Source: Tieghemostelium lacteum
Lineage: Eukaryota > Evosea > Eumycetozoa > Dictyosteliales > Raperosteliaceae
NCBI GenBank assembly: GCA_001606155.1
Contig: LODT01000019.1
Coordinates: 1-56,449, forward strand
Length of the DNA: 56,449 nt
Direction: 5' to 3'
The notes under the pieces were generated by a model. It made no database searches. It was not told the origin of the DNA and worked only from the letters and a program-made list of their open reading frames with translations. Positions 44,196 to 56,449 of the stretch are shown here, one piece after another. How positions within the stretch are numbered: position 1 is the first letter of the stretch; each line of letters starts with the position of its first letter. A program made the position numbers and the translations under genes.

Positions 44196-47100
44196 TTAAT
44201 ATTGAATTGATATTTGACACAATCTTTTTACATTTTCGGCAATACCAATTTTAATTTGTGGTGTTAGATTGGTAACTAGATTTTCAGTGATATTTAATTG
44301 ATTAATGGCAACAGATGTATGAAGTTTTCTAAAGAATTCAAGAATATCTTTAGCAGTTACATTTATATTTCTTAGAGTCATAACTTCAATACTGGTATTT
44401 ATATTCAATAGTTGAGCAATATATGAAATACCTTTCTTTGTAATTGGGTTAACATCTAAAAATATCTTTTTAACATGATTGTTACTTTCTAAACCTGCCA
44501 AAAGTACACCAATTTCTTTGAAACCAATTTGACATTGTGTCAAATATACTTCTTCAATTGAGGTATTTTTGGAAAATGCTACACCTAATGATATACATAT
44601 TGCTTTCTGTAAATTTGGATATTCTATATTAGTATTTAAGGAATATTATTAGTTTTCGATGTAGTTAGATACTAACATTTAATTTATTCATTGAAAGATC
44701 AATGACAGTTAGAGTTGAATTGAGTTCCATCATTTTTGCAATTCTTAAGATGGATTTTGAACCAAGATCACAATATCTAAGATAGAGTTTATTACAAGCT
44801 GGCTGAGTTTCCATGCGATCACAAAGTTCATTAATAGAAGAACTACTAATTTTGTTGGCACATAATGAGAATTCTTGAATATTATGATTGTTATTGAAAC
44901 CTTTAATTACATGTTTAGAACCACCACTACCAAGATTATTATAAGATACATCAAAGTTTACTAGATGACAACCACTACTAACCAATAGTTTTTGTAGCTC
45001 TTGACCTGATGAAGAATTTAAACTTGTAGATGCAATATTTAGTTTAGTGATATTGGTAGTACTAGCTGTTAGCCATTTAATGAACTTGTTCATTAGATTA
45101 GTTTGAATTGGGTTGCCACTGATATTTAAATCTTGTAAATTTGGATTCTTTTTAATACCATCAAATATCAATTTAAAACCACTCTCAGTAATCTTATTCT
45201 TACTAATGTTCAGTGATGTCAATGTCTTGTTATTAGTTAATAACTTTTCAATGATATAACATCCTGAATCTGTAAGATTAGTTTCTTCAATACCTAAACT
45301 CTTCAATGCAACATTATGATGTTTAATAGCCTTGAGAGTTGATCTAATACCAGATTCTGATAATCTATTTTTACCAATTTGTAATGTTTCTAAATTTTGA
45401 TATTTTTCAATTATTGTTATTAATAACTAGATTTTATTTCAACACATTAATAAATATTAGTATTATAAAGAAATATATTATTATTATATTTAAATTTACA
45501 TACCAAACTTCCCTTATTGGTTAAGCCAATATTTTTTAAATTTAAATGGAGTATAGTGTTACAGGATAATAATGTTTTTAATGCCTCAACAGCATCAGTA
45601 GCCAATAGGGGATTATTTGATAAATCCAATATTGTCAAATGTAAATTTTCAACAATATTTTCATTTTCTTCAGTTCTATAAGTTTTATAGAATCATTAAT
45701 ATATATATATATATTAAATTATAAATAATAATATTAAGTATACATACTTTAGATTTAAAGTATCTTTTAATGCATCAGCAATAAATGATAAATCAGAACC
45801 TTTAAGATTTAGATTATTTAATTCTAATTTATCAAAAATTAGATTATTTCTAAATGAACCTTCTTTATCGAGTACTTTATCAATTTGATCGAGGAATTTA
45901 TAAATTGGCTGAGTTTTAAAATTATTACAAAATGATAGGTAGTTAAGTTTGAATAACTCCAATCTTGAACGTAGTGGATCAATTTTTGATCTGGGTTTTG
46001 GTGATTGGAATAGTGGTACTAATAGTGAAATGTTTGGATCGATTGGTGGTGTTGGACATAGACCTTTCAATGAGTCATCATATTGAATGAAATATTTATA
46101 TCCATTAATCAATTCAATAATATTCATTGATTGCTCATGTGATGATGTATCAAAATTCATAATTTCAGTGCTGTTTTGTGTGATGGAGGTGTGAGGGATT
46201 GTGATTTGAATACCTCTGGTTGTAATGATGTAGCTTATGAGTTCTTTGTAACTAAAGACATCGTATCCAGGTCGATCTTTTCTTGAGATTAATATACCAT
46301 TTTCAGCAACACATAAATGACGTTTATGTCTAGTAAATGAACTCTCTTTAATACCATCATAGACATAGAATGAAGTGACACCAAAAGTTGGAATCTTATT
46401 GGCAAGATCTAAATATCTTAATTTAGCTTCAATATTAGATCCACATTGAATCTGACCATAGAGATTGAATAGACGCTTTTGAATATACTCATCAGGTAGA
46501 TCGAAAAAGTACTGTGATGGAATGAATTCAGAGAGATCACCATGATCTAGAAAGCCAGCAATATGCTTCTCCTTATTAAATGCACCAAAAGTCACAAAGA
46601 ATTGTAAAGCACTGAGACGGAATGACATTGCTTCTGAACATGGATAGAAACCGTTAACTACCGAATTCTGAACCTGTAGATAAAATAAATGTACAGCTTT
46701 TGCATCATTTAATTTTTTTGGTTGTTTGAAAAATTTGATTTTGAAAACCAATTTGGAGAGATTTACAATGCCAGCATCTTTTACTAGCTTCTTTGGATCT
46801 AACCAACGATCACAACCATCCATTGTAATCTCAGCCAATGAAAAGAATTCAGTTTGAGACAGACCAAGTTTCTCAGCAAATAGTAGTATAACATCTTGTA
46901 CATAGAAATCTTCAGTTATACATATAACCTTATGAGAAAGATCAACTAGTGAGATGTGAATTAACATCTTCTCAAGTGACTCGTTTGGTTTCTTTGCCAG
47001 TACTCTTTGTACAGAGAAATCGTCACCAACTCTTTGAATATTCAGTGACATTGATCTTCTTGGTTCTTTTCTGCCTATATCCCATCTATCGGCAATAGAC

Positions 47101-49031
47101 TCTTTTCTTAATCTATTGTTATTATTATTATTGCTACTGGTACCACCATTTATCAGATGATTAATCATTTTATTCTTTATAGCTGGTATAGAAGATGTAC
47201 CTGACAATAATACAGTTTCTTGAATTTCTTCAAATTTTACTTTTTGTGTACCACTACCTCCTAATGTAGGTACTGATGATGATGTAATTAAAGGAATTGG
47301 TAAATCTCTCTTATAACCATATTCTTCATCCTCCTCTTCAGAAAGCTCTTGTTGTTGTTGTTGAGTTGGAATTTGAAGATTTTCATAATCTTTTGGTTTT
47401 TCAACTATAACCTCTTCTGCTAAAATCTCGCCCAATTCATCAGAAATTAAATCACCAAGTTCTTTCTGTGTATCAGGTGATTGTATTACAATTTGAGGTA
47501 CTTCCTCTTCGTGTTGTTTTTGTACCTCTTGTTGTTGTTGTTGTTCTTTTAGTTTTTGTTGTTTATCATATTCTTTAATATCATCCATTAGATCAAATTC
47601 CAATTGTGATAACATAGTACTCTTTAATCTTTCAATTCTTTCAATATCCTCTCTAGATCTATGAATTTCACTTTCATTATTATTCTGAAGATGAGACGGA
47701 ATATTATTTGGTGGGAACTGAACTCTAGATACTGATAATGAATTTTCTTCTTGTGCTATTTCTTCTTCCTCTTCTTGTTGTTGTTGAGGTTGTTGTTTAT
47801 CATCAACTTCATCAATAGTTGGCATTGGAATTACAACATTAGTTGAAGAATTTCTATTTGATCTTGATGACGGTGAATTTGAAGATGGTGGTGGTAATGT
47901 GAATAGATGATTTCCGCTTGATCCTAATATTGAATTAGTTGCCATTTGTATAGTTTTTGGACTTGGCATTATAATTTCAACATCAGATGAATCATATGAT
48001 TCAGTTTCAGATTTTTCATCCATCATGTTTAGTTCATGTAACTGTTGTGAAATTAAAATTGAATTTCTACGTGACTGAATTTCAAATTCATTTGCCAATC
48101 GGATATCTTCTTCTTGCATTGTACTATTTCTAATACGAATAGAACCAATTCTCTGATTTGGTGGTAATCTAGATGAACTATTAAGTAGACTCTCAGTTGA
48201 CAATACACGTAATCTAGATTTCAATTGTTCATGAAACTCCTTTTCCTCTTTTTCTTCATCTTCAGTTAGAACTCTAGGATCATTACTTAAATTCAAAGCA
48301 GTTGACAGATCATCCACTTCATCTTCAGTTGAAGTACTATCACTAGTAGTACTATCACTATCGCTATCAGAATGATCAATTAGTTTTGGAAGATCACTAA
48401 TTAACATTGATAATGGTCTACCAGAACTCTTATGAAGTGGTGAATTCTCACTAGTTGGTGATAATGCATCCAATGATAATTCAGTCTCCAATTTTCGTTT
48501 TGCCAAATTTGCATTTTCATTATTATTATTATTATTATTATTAATATTATTATTATTTTTTGATGAAGAAGGGTTATTGGTTACTGTAGTAGTAGTTGTT
48601 GTAGTTGTTGTTGTAATATTTATATCAGGTATTATTTCATGACTATTTGATTTATTAAATACTCTATTTACACTTTCATAGGATAAAGTTTTTGAAAATT
48701 GTTCTAAACCCTCTGTAGTGATTACGTTTAAATTGAGATTATTCATACTATTAAAAGGTGTTTTGACAGATACTCTATTTGAGTTTGATGATATTTTACT
48801 AATACTATTACCTAAAATAATAGTTTCTTTTTCATCTTCTTTTCCATTTTTACTATTGGATGATGATGATGACGATGATGATGATGATAATGATTTTCTT
48901 TCATCTTCATCATCTACTTTTACTTGCTGATCATTTTGAAATATAATTTTACTAGTGGGGAATATTGGTGATGATAACTCATCTAATAGCTGTGTTAATT
49001 CTGCCTCTGTTGGTATGTGATTTATAGACAT
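44196..49031 (-). CDS. large FERM-domain and leucine-rich-repeat protein
   Basis: Exons 49031-45748, 45675-45504, 45426-44673 and 44623-44196 give 1545 residues. Introns are GTATGT-TATAG, GTATGT-TCTAG and GTATCT-TATAG. Residues 1-~680 are low complexity (Ser, Glu, Gln, Asn). A FERM-type triad follows: F1 (~683-770), F2 (~777-885, AVHLFYLQVQNSVVNGFYPC), PH-like F3 (~887-980, RHLCVAENGILIS). From ~1060 to the end are NOD/RNI-type LRRs (LTILDLSNNPLL, LNISKNKITESGFKLI). FERM proteins bind phosphoinositides and membrane-protein tails; a PH-like fold leading into LRRs is also the plan of CARMIL actin regulators. Likely a cortical scaffold. Overall assignment by pattern. Confidence 0.78.
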
Positions 49032-50095
49032 TATTTTTATTTATCTCTGCTGTGTGTCATCACTCCACAAAAAAAGCTAGTCTTTCTCGAATAAAATAAA
49101 ATAGTAAATAACACTAATTGTAAAAATAAATATCTAAAACTTGATCAAAAAAATAAAAAACTAAATTTTTTTTCATTAAATGCGGTTTATTTTTATAATA
49201 ATAAAATCAATTCCACATTATTATTTTTATCTTTTTTCACACATGTGCCTTAGTGTTTTATTTACTAGTATTTTCAATTTATGTTTAATCAAAACAAATT
49301 TCAATGCCCATCTGCATTGTGTAAGAAAAATAAAATTTTGATATTTTATATTCTCCACCCCGTTAGAGAAAACCCCAAAGTATTATTTTTTCAACATTGA
49401 TCTAATCTAAAACAATTTATTGTTTTTACTTCATCTATTGTATAAATATCTAAAAATAGAATTTATTTAAATTTAATCATTACAACATAAATTTCAAATA
49501 AAATAATGTAATAGTTCATAGTTTGTGTTGTACAAAAAACACTCACTTTATTTATAACTTGATTGATTTTAAATTTCTTTATAGAACATGATATAATGTT
49601 GAGAGTGACAACATGCTATTATACTTTTAAATATTGTGAAAATTGATACTCAAGCTGAAACGTATCTAATGATTTTAAAGATAATTTGAATGATAAGAGA
49701 CTACAAGAACAAATTCAGACAATCATTGGAAACTATTGTTGCACCAACAGAATCATTGAGGCACTCTACTTCCTAAAACACAAATTAAAAGTTATTTTTA
49801 CATCAAATGATCCCTCTTATTCTTTATCTAGTTTCAAATGTAAAACAATTCTAAAGTATCTTTCAAAATAAATAAGCGGAAGAGATTCTTATTTAAAATA
49901 GTTCTATCTTTTTTTTTTGTTTTGGCGAAGAACCCTGAAAATTAAAAGAAATTTTCAATATCAGTTGACTCGGTTAAGATTTTTAATAAAAAAAAAAAAA
50001 AAAGAAAAAAGGAATTTACCCTTTTATCACAGAATACTAAACAACCCTGGTTAGACCTTATTTATATATAAATATTTTGCATATTATATTATAAA
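49032..50095. promoter_or_regulatory. divergent intergenic region, FERM-LRR (-) and HTTM (+)
   Basis: About 1060 bases. Mostly A/T-rich, but there are a CCACCCCG patch near 49355 and the orphan coding-like fragment listed at 49644-49871. A15 run at 49989. No tRNA or known RNA seen. Confidence 0.5.
49644..49871 (+). pseudogene. orphan coding-like fragment
   Basis: A frame open from about 49664 to the TAA at 49869-49871, without a good start, encodes a 61-residue stretch rich in ordinary residues (EQIQTIIGNYCCTNRIIEAL, then YFLKHKLKVIFTS). It has a less A/T-extreme composition than the surroundings, so it may be a decayed gene piece or an exon of an unrecognised gene. No family recognised. Confidence 0.25.
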
Positions 50096-52272
50096 ATGGC
50101 TACAGTAAATTTATATCAAAAGCTTAAATCATGTTTTTACTTGGATCTTAGAAGTCTGTCGTTGTATAGAGTATTGATTGCATTTGCAATGATTGTAGAT
50201 CTGATAAAGAGATCACAATTTATAGAACTACATTATACAACACATGGAGCTTATCCACCATCTCTTGGTGATCAAAGTGGTAGATTTTCCTTACATTGGA
50301 TATCTGGAAATACACCATTTCTAATAATGATGTTTCTGTTGGCAGCATTAATTAATTTCAGTATGATGATTGGATATAAAACTAGAATATGCTCAGTGTT
50401 ATCTTATATAATGTTGGTATCACTACAGAATAGAAATCATTATGTTATGGATGGTTCTGATGATTATACTAGAGTAATGATGTTTTGGACTATGTTCCTA
50501 CCTATTGGTAAACATTATTCTGTTGATTCTGTTTTAAAGAAATATTATAGTACAAAAAAATATAATAGTAATAATAATGAAAATAGCAGTAATACTACTA
50601 CTACTACTACTACTACATCTGTAATATTAAGAACTGAACCAGATGGTGCAGATGAAGGTATTGAAATTATATCAAATTTCACAAATGAACCAAAACATCA
50701 TCAATATGACTTAAATGGAAGTAATAATGAATTAAAACAATCTAATGAAAAGAAAGGAGAAAAAAAAATAGTAATTTCTATTTTTCAATTGCTACAATGG
50801 GTGCTATTTTACAGTTTTTTTATATTTACTATTTCACTGCTCAACTAAAGAGTGGTGATTCATGGCACAAGGATTACACTGCTGTATACTATGCACTGGA
50901 ACTAAAAGAATTTAGACATGGTTTATCAGTATTTTTATTACAGTTTCCAAATTTACTAAAATCATTGACTATACTCACATTGATTTTTGAATATGCTGGG
51001 CCAATTATGATATTCAGTCCTATTCTAAATAGTCTATGTCGTTTAATATCTATACTTGGTTTCATTGGTCTACATTTAGGTTTTGGTGTATGTTTAGATC
51101 TCTACCAATTCATTTATGTCCCAATGTTTGTGGTAATGATGTTTCTACCATCAGTTTTCTGGGAGAGACTTTCTGACTATCTCTATAATACCTCAAATTC
51201 TAGTGCATCTACTAGTAGTAGATTTTGGTCAAGATATAAAAAGAAAGAGCCAATGGAGATTACCATACATTTATATCAACCTACTAAATGTACTAGACTA
51301 GAATTTGCTTTAAGAGTCTTTAAAGCATTACAATTGGAACCTTTTAAAAGAGTTAAAGAAGTATCACATAATTACCATCCCAATAACGGTGGTCAAATGA
51401 ATATTGATAAATCTACATTAGCCAAAACTCACTATGCCGTACAAATAGGTAATGAAATTCTATATGATCAATATGACTCATTTAGAGCTCTACTATTACA
51501 ATCATTCTTATTCTTCCCATTTGGTAGTAACATTATCTATTGTAATAGATTATCAAGATATCTAGTAACTTCAGTCCTATTTAAATATTTAAATCAAAAT
51601 ACCAATGAACACAGTAACTCAATTGACAGTATAAATAGTATTGATAAAGATCAACAGGTATTTTCAATTGGTAAATCAACTAAAAAACAATTAAAATCCA
51701 TAGTCAATTGGATAAAAGTAATATTTTGTAGTGTTGCTATCATCTATGTATTCTATTACAATCATCATTTAGTACCAAAGAATCAAGATGATGTACCAAC
51801 ATCACCACATTTTACCAATATTGCCAATCTATTTAAAATTGATCAATACTGGGGAATGTTTGCTCCTGATCCACCACCTGTATCCAGATGGACTGTTGTA
51901 TCTGGTACCTTTGAAAACAAATCCTATCAGGATATTGATTTATTGGATTTAGATTCATTTAATAATACATTAGATTTTCAAGTATTACCAAAATACATTC
52001 ATTCCTACGGTCAAAGATACAGAAACTATCTTTTAAATACTGCATTTTTTGATGGTTTAAAACTAAATTATGGTAGATATCTCTGTAGAAAACATAATTA
52101 TTATTATCCAATTGGTGATGGTAGAGGTAGATTAGTTGGTTTGAAAATGTATACTGTTTCTACAACTACACCAAATCCACTGATACCAAAAGATTTACCC
52201 AATACATTAAATATCAATATCAATCAACCACCAATTAATCATGCAGAATTAGTTTGGGATCATGTTTGTTAA
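50096..52272 (+). CDS. HTTM membrane protein with degenerate DCC1-like domain, frame broken once
   Basis: Two overlapping frames (50096-50848 and 50797-52272) form one protein of about 725 residues. The first half has LDLRSLSLYRVLIAFAMIVD, GRFSLHWISG, the HTTM pattern related to vitamin K-dependent gamma-carboxylase; helices continue across the join (FQLLQWVLFYSFF / YIYYFTAQLKSGDSW). One extra T in the T7 run at 50815-50821 restores frame. A 44-base GTAATT-ACAG intron (50771-50814) would also, but removes most of a helix. After the helices, TIHLYQPTKCTRLEFALRVF and LYDQYDSFRALL...FPFG look like a DCC1 (DUF393) domain without its CxxC. A last helix and WGMFAPDPPP end it. Enzymatic role unknown. 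Confidence 0.78.
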
Positions 52273-52411
52273 ACTCTTATATTTAAATATTTAAAATTAA
52301 TAAAAATAAGAAATAGTCTATATATAGGAAAAGAAAGAGGGGTATGTTTTTGGTATTATTATAATATTATTTATTTGAATGGTTTTTTTTTTTTTTGTTA
52401 AAGTTAAAGTT

Positions 52412-53592
52412 TTATTTCTTTACAATTTGAACAATATCTTCATCATTTAAAACATGATCTTTACCAACTCTTTGTGGATTATGTTTAACAGAAGAACCCC
52501 AAACCATACCATATTTAAATTGTTTAATGATTGAATTGTGAATGTGATTACAGAAGGCCTCAACAGAAGCCTCTTCACCACCTCTAATGACAACAGGTTC
52601 ATTGTAATCTGGAATTTGACCCTTTGGTTTAGTATATACACGAATAAGACCTAGATATTCCCAGATTTTCTCTAAAAGACTATCAAGATTCCATTCTAAA
52701 TGACCAGAAATGGGTACATAGTGAGGTATTTTATCGAGAAGATCCAACTCTTCAATAGAGATGGCATCAATTTTGTTTAATACATATATGCAAGGTACAT
52801 AGATTCTGTTACCTTCAATAACATCAATGAGATCATCGACGGTGGCATTACAACGCAAAATGACATCTGCATTGTGAATTTTATATTCTGAACAGATTGC
52901 CTTTACAGTTTCTGCATCGAGATGAGATGGATTTGGAATGGTATGACTGAAATTAATACCACCTTTCTCTTTTCTTCTAAATGTGATATTGGGTGGTTTT
53001 CTGTTGATTCTCAGACCAAAACCTTCCAACTCCTTCTCAATAATCTTTTTGTGTACTAGTGGTTTCATTGCATCCAATACAATGAGAATAAGATTACATG
53101 TTCTACCTACTGCAATAACTTGACGACCTCTACCTTTACCATCTTTAGCACCTTCAATGATACCTGGTAAATCGAGTAACTGAATCTTGGCACCCTTGTA
53201 ATTGATTACACCTGGAATACAGGTAAGTGTTGTGAATTCATAATTGGCAACCTCTGATGATGTACCTGTAAGTTTTGTAAGTAATGTTGATTTACCAACT
53301 GATGGAAATCCAATAAGACCAACTCTGGCATCTCCAGATTTACTGACATCAAAACCTTCTCCTGCTCCACCACCACCTCCTTTAGTAGGTCCTAAAAGCA
53401 ATTCTCTTTTATATTTTGCCAATTTAGCTTTTAAAACACCTAAATGAAATGATGTGGCTTTATTCTTCTGAGTTTTGGCCATCTATATGTGTTTTCATTG
53501 TTTTACAGTTAATATACTACTTTCCTATCACCATTTCCTAAATTCTCACCTACCTCATCTTCAATTTCTTTAATCTTTTGTACTAAACTCAT
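52412..53592 (-). CDS. drg1: DRG1, developmentally regulated GTP-binding protein 1
   Basis: Exons 53592-53554 and 53482-52412 (intron GTAGGT-TATAG) give 369 residues. Exon 1 supplies [13 protein letters not shown], matching the family N-terminus before [11 protein letters not shown]1 GFPSVGKST (~70), G3 DLPG (~115), a helix-turn-helix-like S5D2L insert with [18 protein letters not shown]4 NKID (~250), and a TGS domain from ~290 ([18 protein letters not shown]). The GTPase associates with translating ribosomes and needs a DFRP partner (ZC3H15-type). Very well conserved; intron position close to the second Met. Confidence 0.97.
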
Positions 53593-54642
53593 TTTTCAAA
53601 AATTCGATTAGAAATATGATATTATTTCAATCAAAGCTTGGGTCTTCGTCTTTTATGTTTCAAAAAAAAAAAAAAAAAAAAAAAAAAATAAGAAAAAATA
53701 AAAAATCAACATCACAGATACAAAGCTTTCAATAGAGATTTATAAATAATAAATAGATAAGTTATTTACAACAAATTTGTTGGGACTTGATTATGTGTCT
53801 TTTAGATTCACCTCCTCACTGTTGGAAACCTTTAGGGGGTGGGGTGAAAAATTTCACAGAAATAATTCATTATAGGGAGGTTTGATGGTAAAAGAAGAAA
53901 TCTTAAGTGAAGAGTGAAGGAGTTTGTTCTCCATCAAAAGATACTATGGAATCTAAATATCCAACCAAAGACAATATGAAAATATGAAAAAAAAAATTTT
54001 TTAATATGATATTGAAATTGAAAAATATCACGATTAAATTCACTTTAATCTTTGTATTAGTATTAGGTTTTCAAATAAAAAGGTTTTTCTTTTTTTGATT
54101 TTTTGTTTTTTTTCATATTTTCTTTAAATATCACTTTACCAATGAACAGATCAATTCCAATATTGTTCAAAAGCAATGAAAAATATCTTTTAGAAAATAA
54201 AAAAAAAAATTAAATATGTTCGCATTCATCTTTTTTTTTTATAAATCTGCCAATCATTTTCATTATCCACCTGTTAAATCGATGTACCTAAATTGATAAA
54301 CTATTGTATTTGGTTTTCTTTTTTTAATTTATTATTAAATAATTTTTAGCTTTAGTATTAATATTGTTTTGTTTTTTTTGTTTGGTTGTAATTCATAAAT
54401 TATTGTAAATTGTAAATATACACACAATAATCATTTAATTGAAATTAAATTAATTAATTTGATTTTTTTGTTACATAAAGAGTTTTTGTTTTTTTATTCT
54501 AAATATTTGAAAAATCAACATTAAAAATCACACTTCACTTGCAAAAAAAAAACAGGCCCAATAATTTTTAGATTAGATATAACTAGAGATATATATACTG
54601 ATCAGAGATATAAAATACATTAAAACCAACTCTAGGTAAAAT
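53593..54642. promoter_or_regulatory. divergent intergenic region, DRG1 (-) and carnosine methyltransferase (+)
   Basis: About 1050 bases. It holds an A27 run (53662-53688), a G-rich patch (AGGGGGTGGGGTG near 53830), many T8-T10 runs and no open frame. The G-rich patch stands out against the A/T background but I see no RNA structure around it. Confidence 0.5.
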
Positions 54643-56387
54643 ATGAATATTTTCGAAAATGAAATTAAAACATATTTTAAATCCTATGAAAGAAATGCAA
54701 CAGTTTGGTTAGAGGAATGGAAATTCAGATATAACGAATTAGATAGTAAATATAAAGTATGTATAAAAAAAAAACAAAAAAAAGTAGTTTCTTTTTCAAA
54801 ATAACTTCTATCTCTTTGCAATTCGAAAAAAAAAAATCGAAAATGATGATGCACAAGAAGATATTTCATCGTGATTAAATATTTATATTTTCATAATTGT
54901 TTATAAAATTACCTATAGGAAATGATACCAAATTATGAAAACAAATTTCAAGATTTACAAAATAGAATTAGATATAATCAACAATTCTTTGATGAAGTTT
55001 TGGAAAATCTCAATAGGAATTCTGATCACCAATTATTTATTAAAGAATTAAATATTCAATATGATAGTAATATGGCTTCTATAACTTCCACTGCAATTTC
55101 ACCAACTCTCAGTAGAATTAATAATTATTTATTTCATAATATAAATAATAATAATAATAATAATAATAGTCAAGCAGTATTGCCAATGTTAATGTCACCT
55201 GACAATACTGAAAATGATACTTCTGAAATGTGTTTATCTTCAATGTATTCATCATCATCAGAAGATGAGAATAGTAGTGGAGGTGGTTCAAGTACTTCTA
55301 TATCATATATTAAATTATCTTCAAATCAAATTGTAGATAAATTCAAAAATCTAATGTACCATTTAGTTAGAGATTGGAGCAGTGAAGTAAGTGATTATAC
55401 TCCAAAAACATTGGTAATTTTAGGGTGTATAGACTAATCAAAAAACAATTAAAAATTTGATATTATTAGGGTGAAGCTGAAAGATTACAATGCTATACAC
55501 CAATCATTAATGAACTAAATGAAATATATAAAAATACAATTGATAAAAAATCAATTAAGGTATTATGTCCAGGTTCTGGATTAGGTAGATTAGCATATGA
55601 GATATCATCTCTAGGTTATCATACTGATCTCAACGAAGAAACTCTATTTTTAATTTTCCCACTATATAAAATATTTAAATTGTATGTCCTATTATCAAAA
55701 TGCATTCAATAATCATAAAATTGATTTATTAACATTTCAAATATGGGTTAATGACAGAGAATCAAGTTGTCAAAAAATTGAAATTTACCCCTTTATACAC
55801 CAAACAAAAAATATAGAAAAACTTGAAGATCAACTAAGGCCAATATATATACCTGACCTTATACCCGATAGAAATATAACAAAAAAGGATGGCGGTAGAT
55901 TATTTATTGCTCCTGGTGATTTTTTTGATTATTATAAAAATGATATTGGTATGTTTAAACTATTCATTATTAAATACTATAAATATTTCTATTAACAGTA
56001 TTGAGCTTTTCTTATATAGAAACTTATGATTCAATATGTACATGCTTTTTTATAGATTCAACCAATGACATTTTTCAATTGGTTGAATTTATTTATAAAT
56101 TATTAAAGCCTGGCGGTAATTGGATAAACTTGGGTCCTCTCCATTATCACCAGTCTCCAAATTTATCTTTGCATTTAACCAAAGATGAATTATTACCAAT
56201 TTTAAATTCAATTGGGTTTAAAATAATTGTATGTAACTTCAATTTAAATTTTATAAACTCATCATTAAAACTAATATTTTTATATAGAAGGAAGATATAG
56301 TTAAAAGTACATATAATGATAATATTAAATCATTATTTAAATTAACATATAATTCCTTATTTTTTGTATCATATAAACCTTTAATTC

Positions 56388-56448
<61 letters not shown>

Positions 56449-56449
56449 G
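54643..56449 (+). CDS. carnosine N-methyltransferase (CARNMT1/N2227 family), 3' partial
   Basis: Exons 54643-54756, 54919-55386, 55470-55681, 55758-55948, 56020-56228 and 56288 to past the window end. The splices rebuild family text: VRDWSSEGEAERLQCYTPII, VLCPGSGLGRLAYEISSLGY (SAM motif I), NEETLF, IYPFIHQTKN, DQLRPIYIPD, CTCFFIDSTND and LLKPGGNWINLGPLHYH. The enzyme methylates carnosine-type His dipeptides to anserine. Low-complexity Asn/Ser text lies in exon 2. An apparent frame break near 55680 disappears when the GTATGT-GACAG intron 55682-55757 is used. The known coding sequence ends in an AAT repeat read as poly-Asn. Confidence 0.88.
56388..56449. repeat. (AAT)n microsatellite at window end
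   Basis: Uninterrupted AAT units to the last base, read as poly-Asn in the carnosine methyltransferase exon. The window may have ended here because of the repeat. Confidence 0.9.

Noticed and set aside
55640-55760. Apparent +1 frame break in the carnosine methyltransferase
   Set aside because: A GTATGT-GACAG intron (55682-55757) restores frame and gives the conserved spacing to the YPFIH motif.

Overview
The window is nuclear DNA from a dictyostelid social amoeba (Amoebozoa). The evidence is very high A+T content, short A/T-rich introns (mostly 40-95 bases, GTAAGT or GTATGT to AG), mostly TAA stops, many poly-Asn, poly-Gln and acidic tracts from AAT, CAA and GAT repeats, homopolymer-rich promoters, and gene families typical of the group (ComC-like adhesion protein, RACK1/GpbB, sterol methyltransferase Smt1, a GT60 Skp1-type GlcNAc transferase). 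I could not settle the species. No rRNA, tRNA, CRISPR, transposon or retroelement was seen.

Layout. Bases 1-418 are a 10-bp tandem array (AACCTTCAAT family) with no G on the + strand until base 489, followed by about 1 kb without genes. From 1396 the sequence is gene-dense: a Tim21/Coa1-like mitochondrial protein; a two-pore cation channel with EF hands; a bacterial-type tRNA-guanine transglycosylase; a GT60 glycosyltransferase; RACK1; a RhoGAP; mitochondrial ribosomal protein bL21m; the polyadenylation factor Fip1; a derlin; ORMDL; Ero1; a PWWP protein; an SLC35F-like transporter; two orphan genes; the DDX56/Dbp9 helicase; Smt1; COX19; a CCDC28-like protein; an F-box-like LRR protein; a CK2-alpha-like kinase with a secretory-type N-terminus; a HAM1-like lipid-binding protein; Iwr1; a ComC-like receptor; a candidate Pol III small RNA; a SAM methyltransferase; mitochondrial MnmA/TRMU; a large FERM-LRR protein; an HTTM protein; DRG1; and a carnosine N-methyltransferase that runs off the right end.

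Most coordinates below come from splice reconstruction: I joined exons where GT-AG borders restored frame and conserved family sequence. Several ER quality-control and lipid genes lie close together (derlin, ORMDL, Ero1 within 4 kb), but in eukaryotes this need not mean co-regulation. Two host genes (two-pore channel, HTTM) each break frame by one missing base at a homopolymer, which suggests base-calling error.

The points most worth following are the GC-rich, hairpin-rich Pol III-like RNA near 41420-41600, the CK2-alpha-like kinase fused to a signal-peptide-bearing extension and lacking the usual basic substrate-binding cluster, the C-rich repeat array with telomere-like strand polarity at the left edge, and Ero1 with a C-terminal membrane anchor and KKxx signal.
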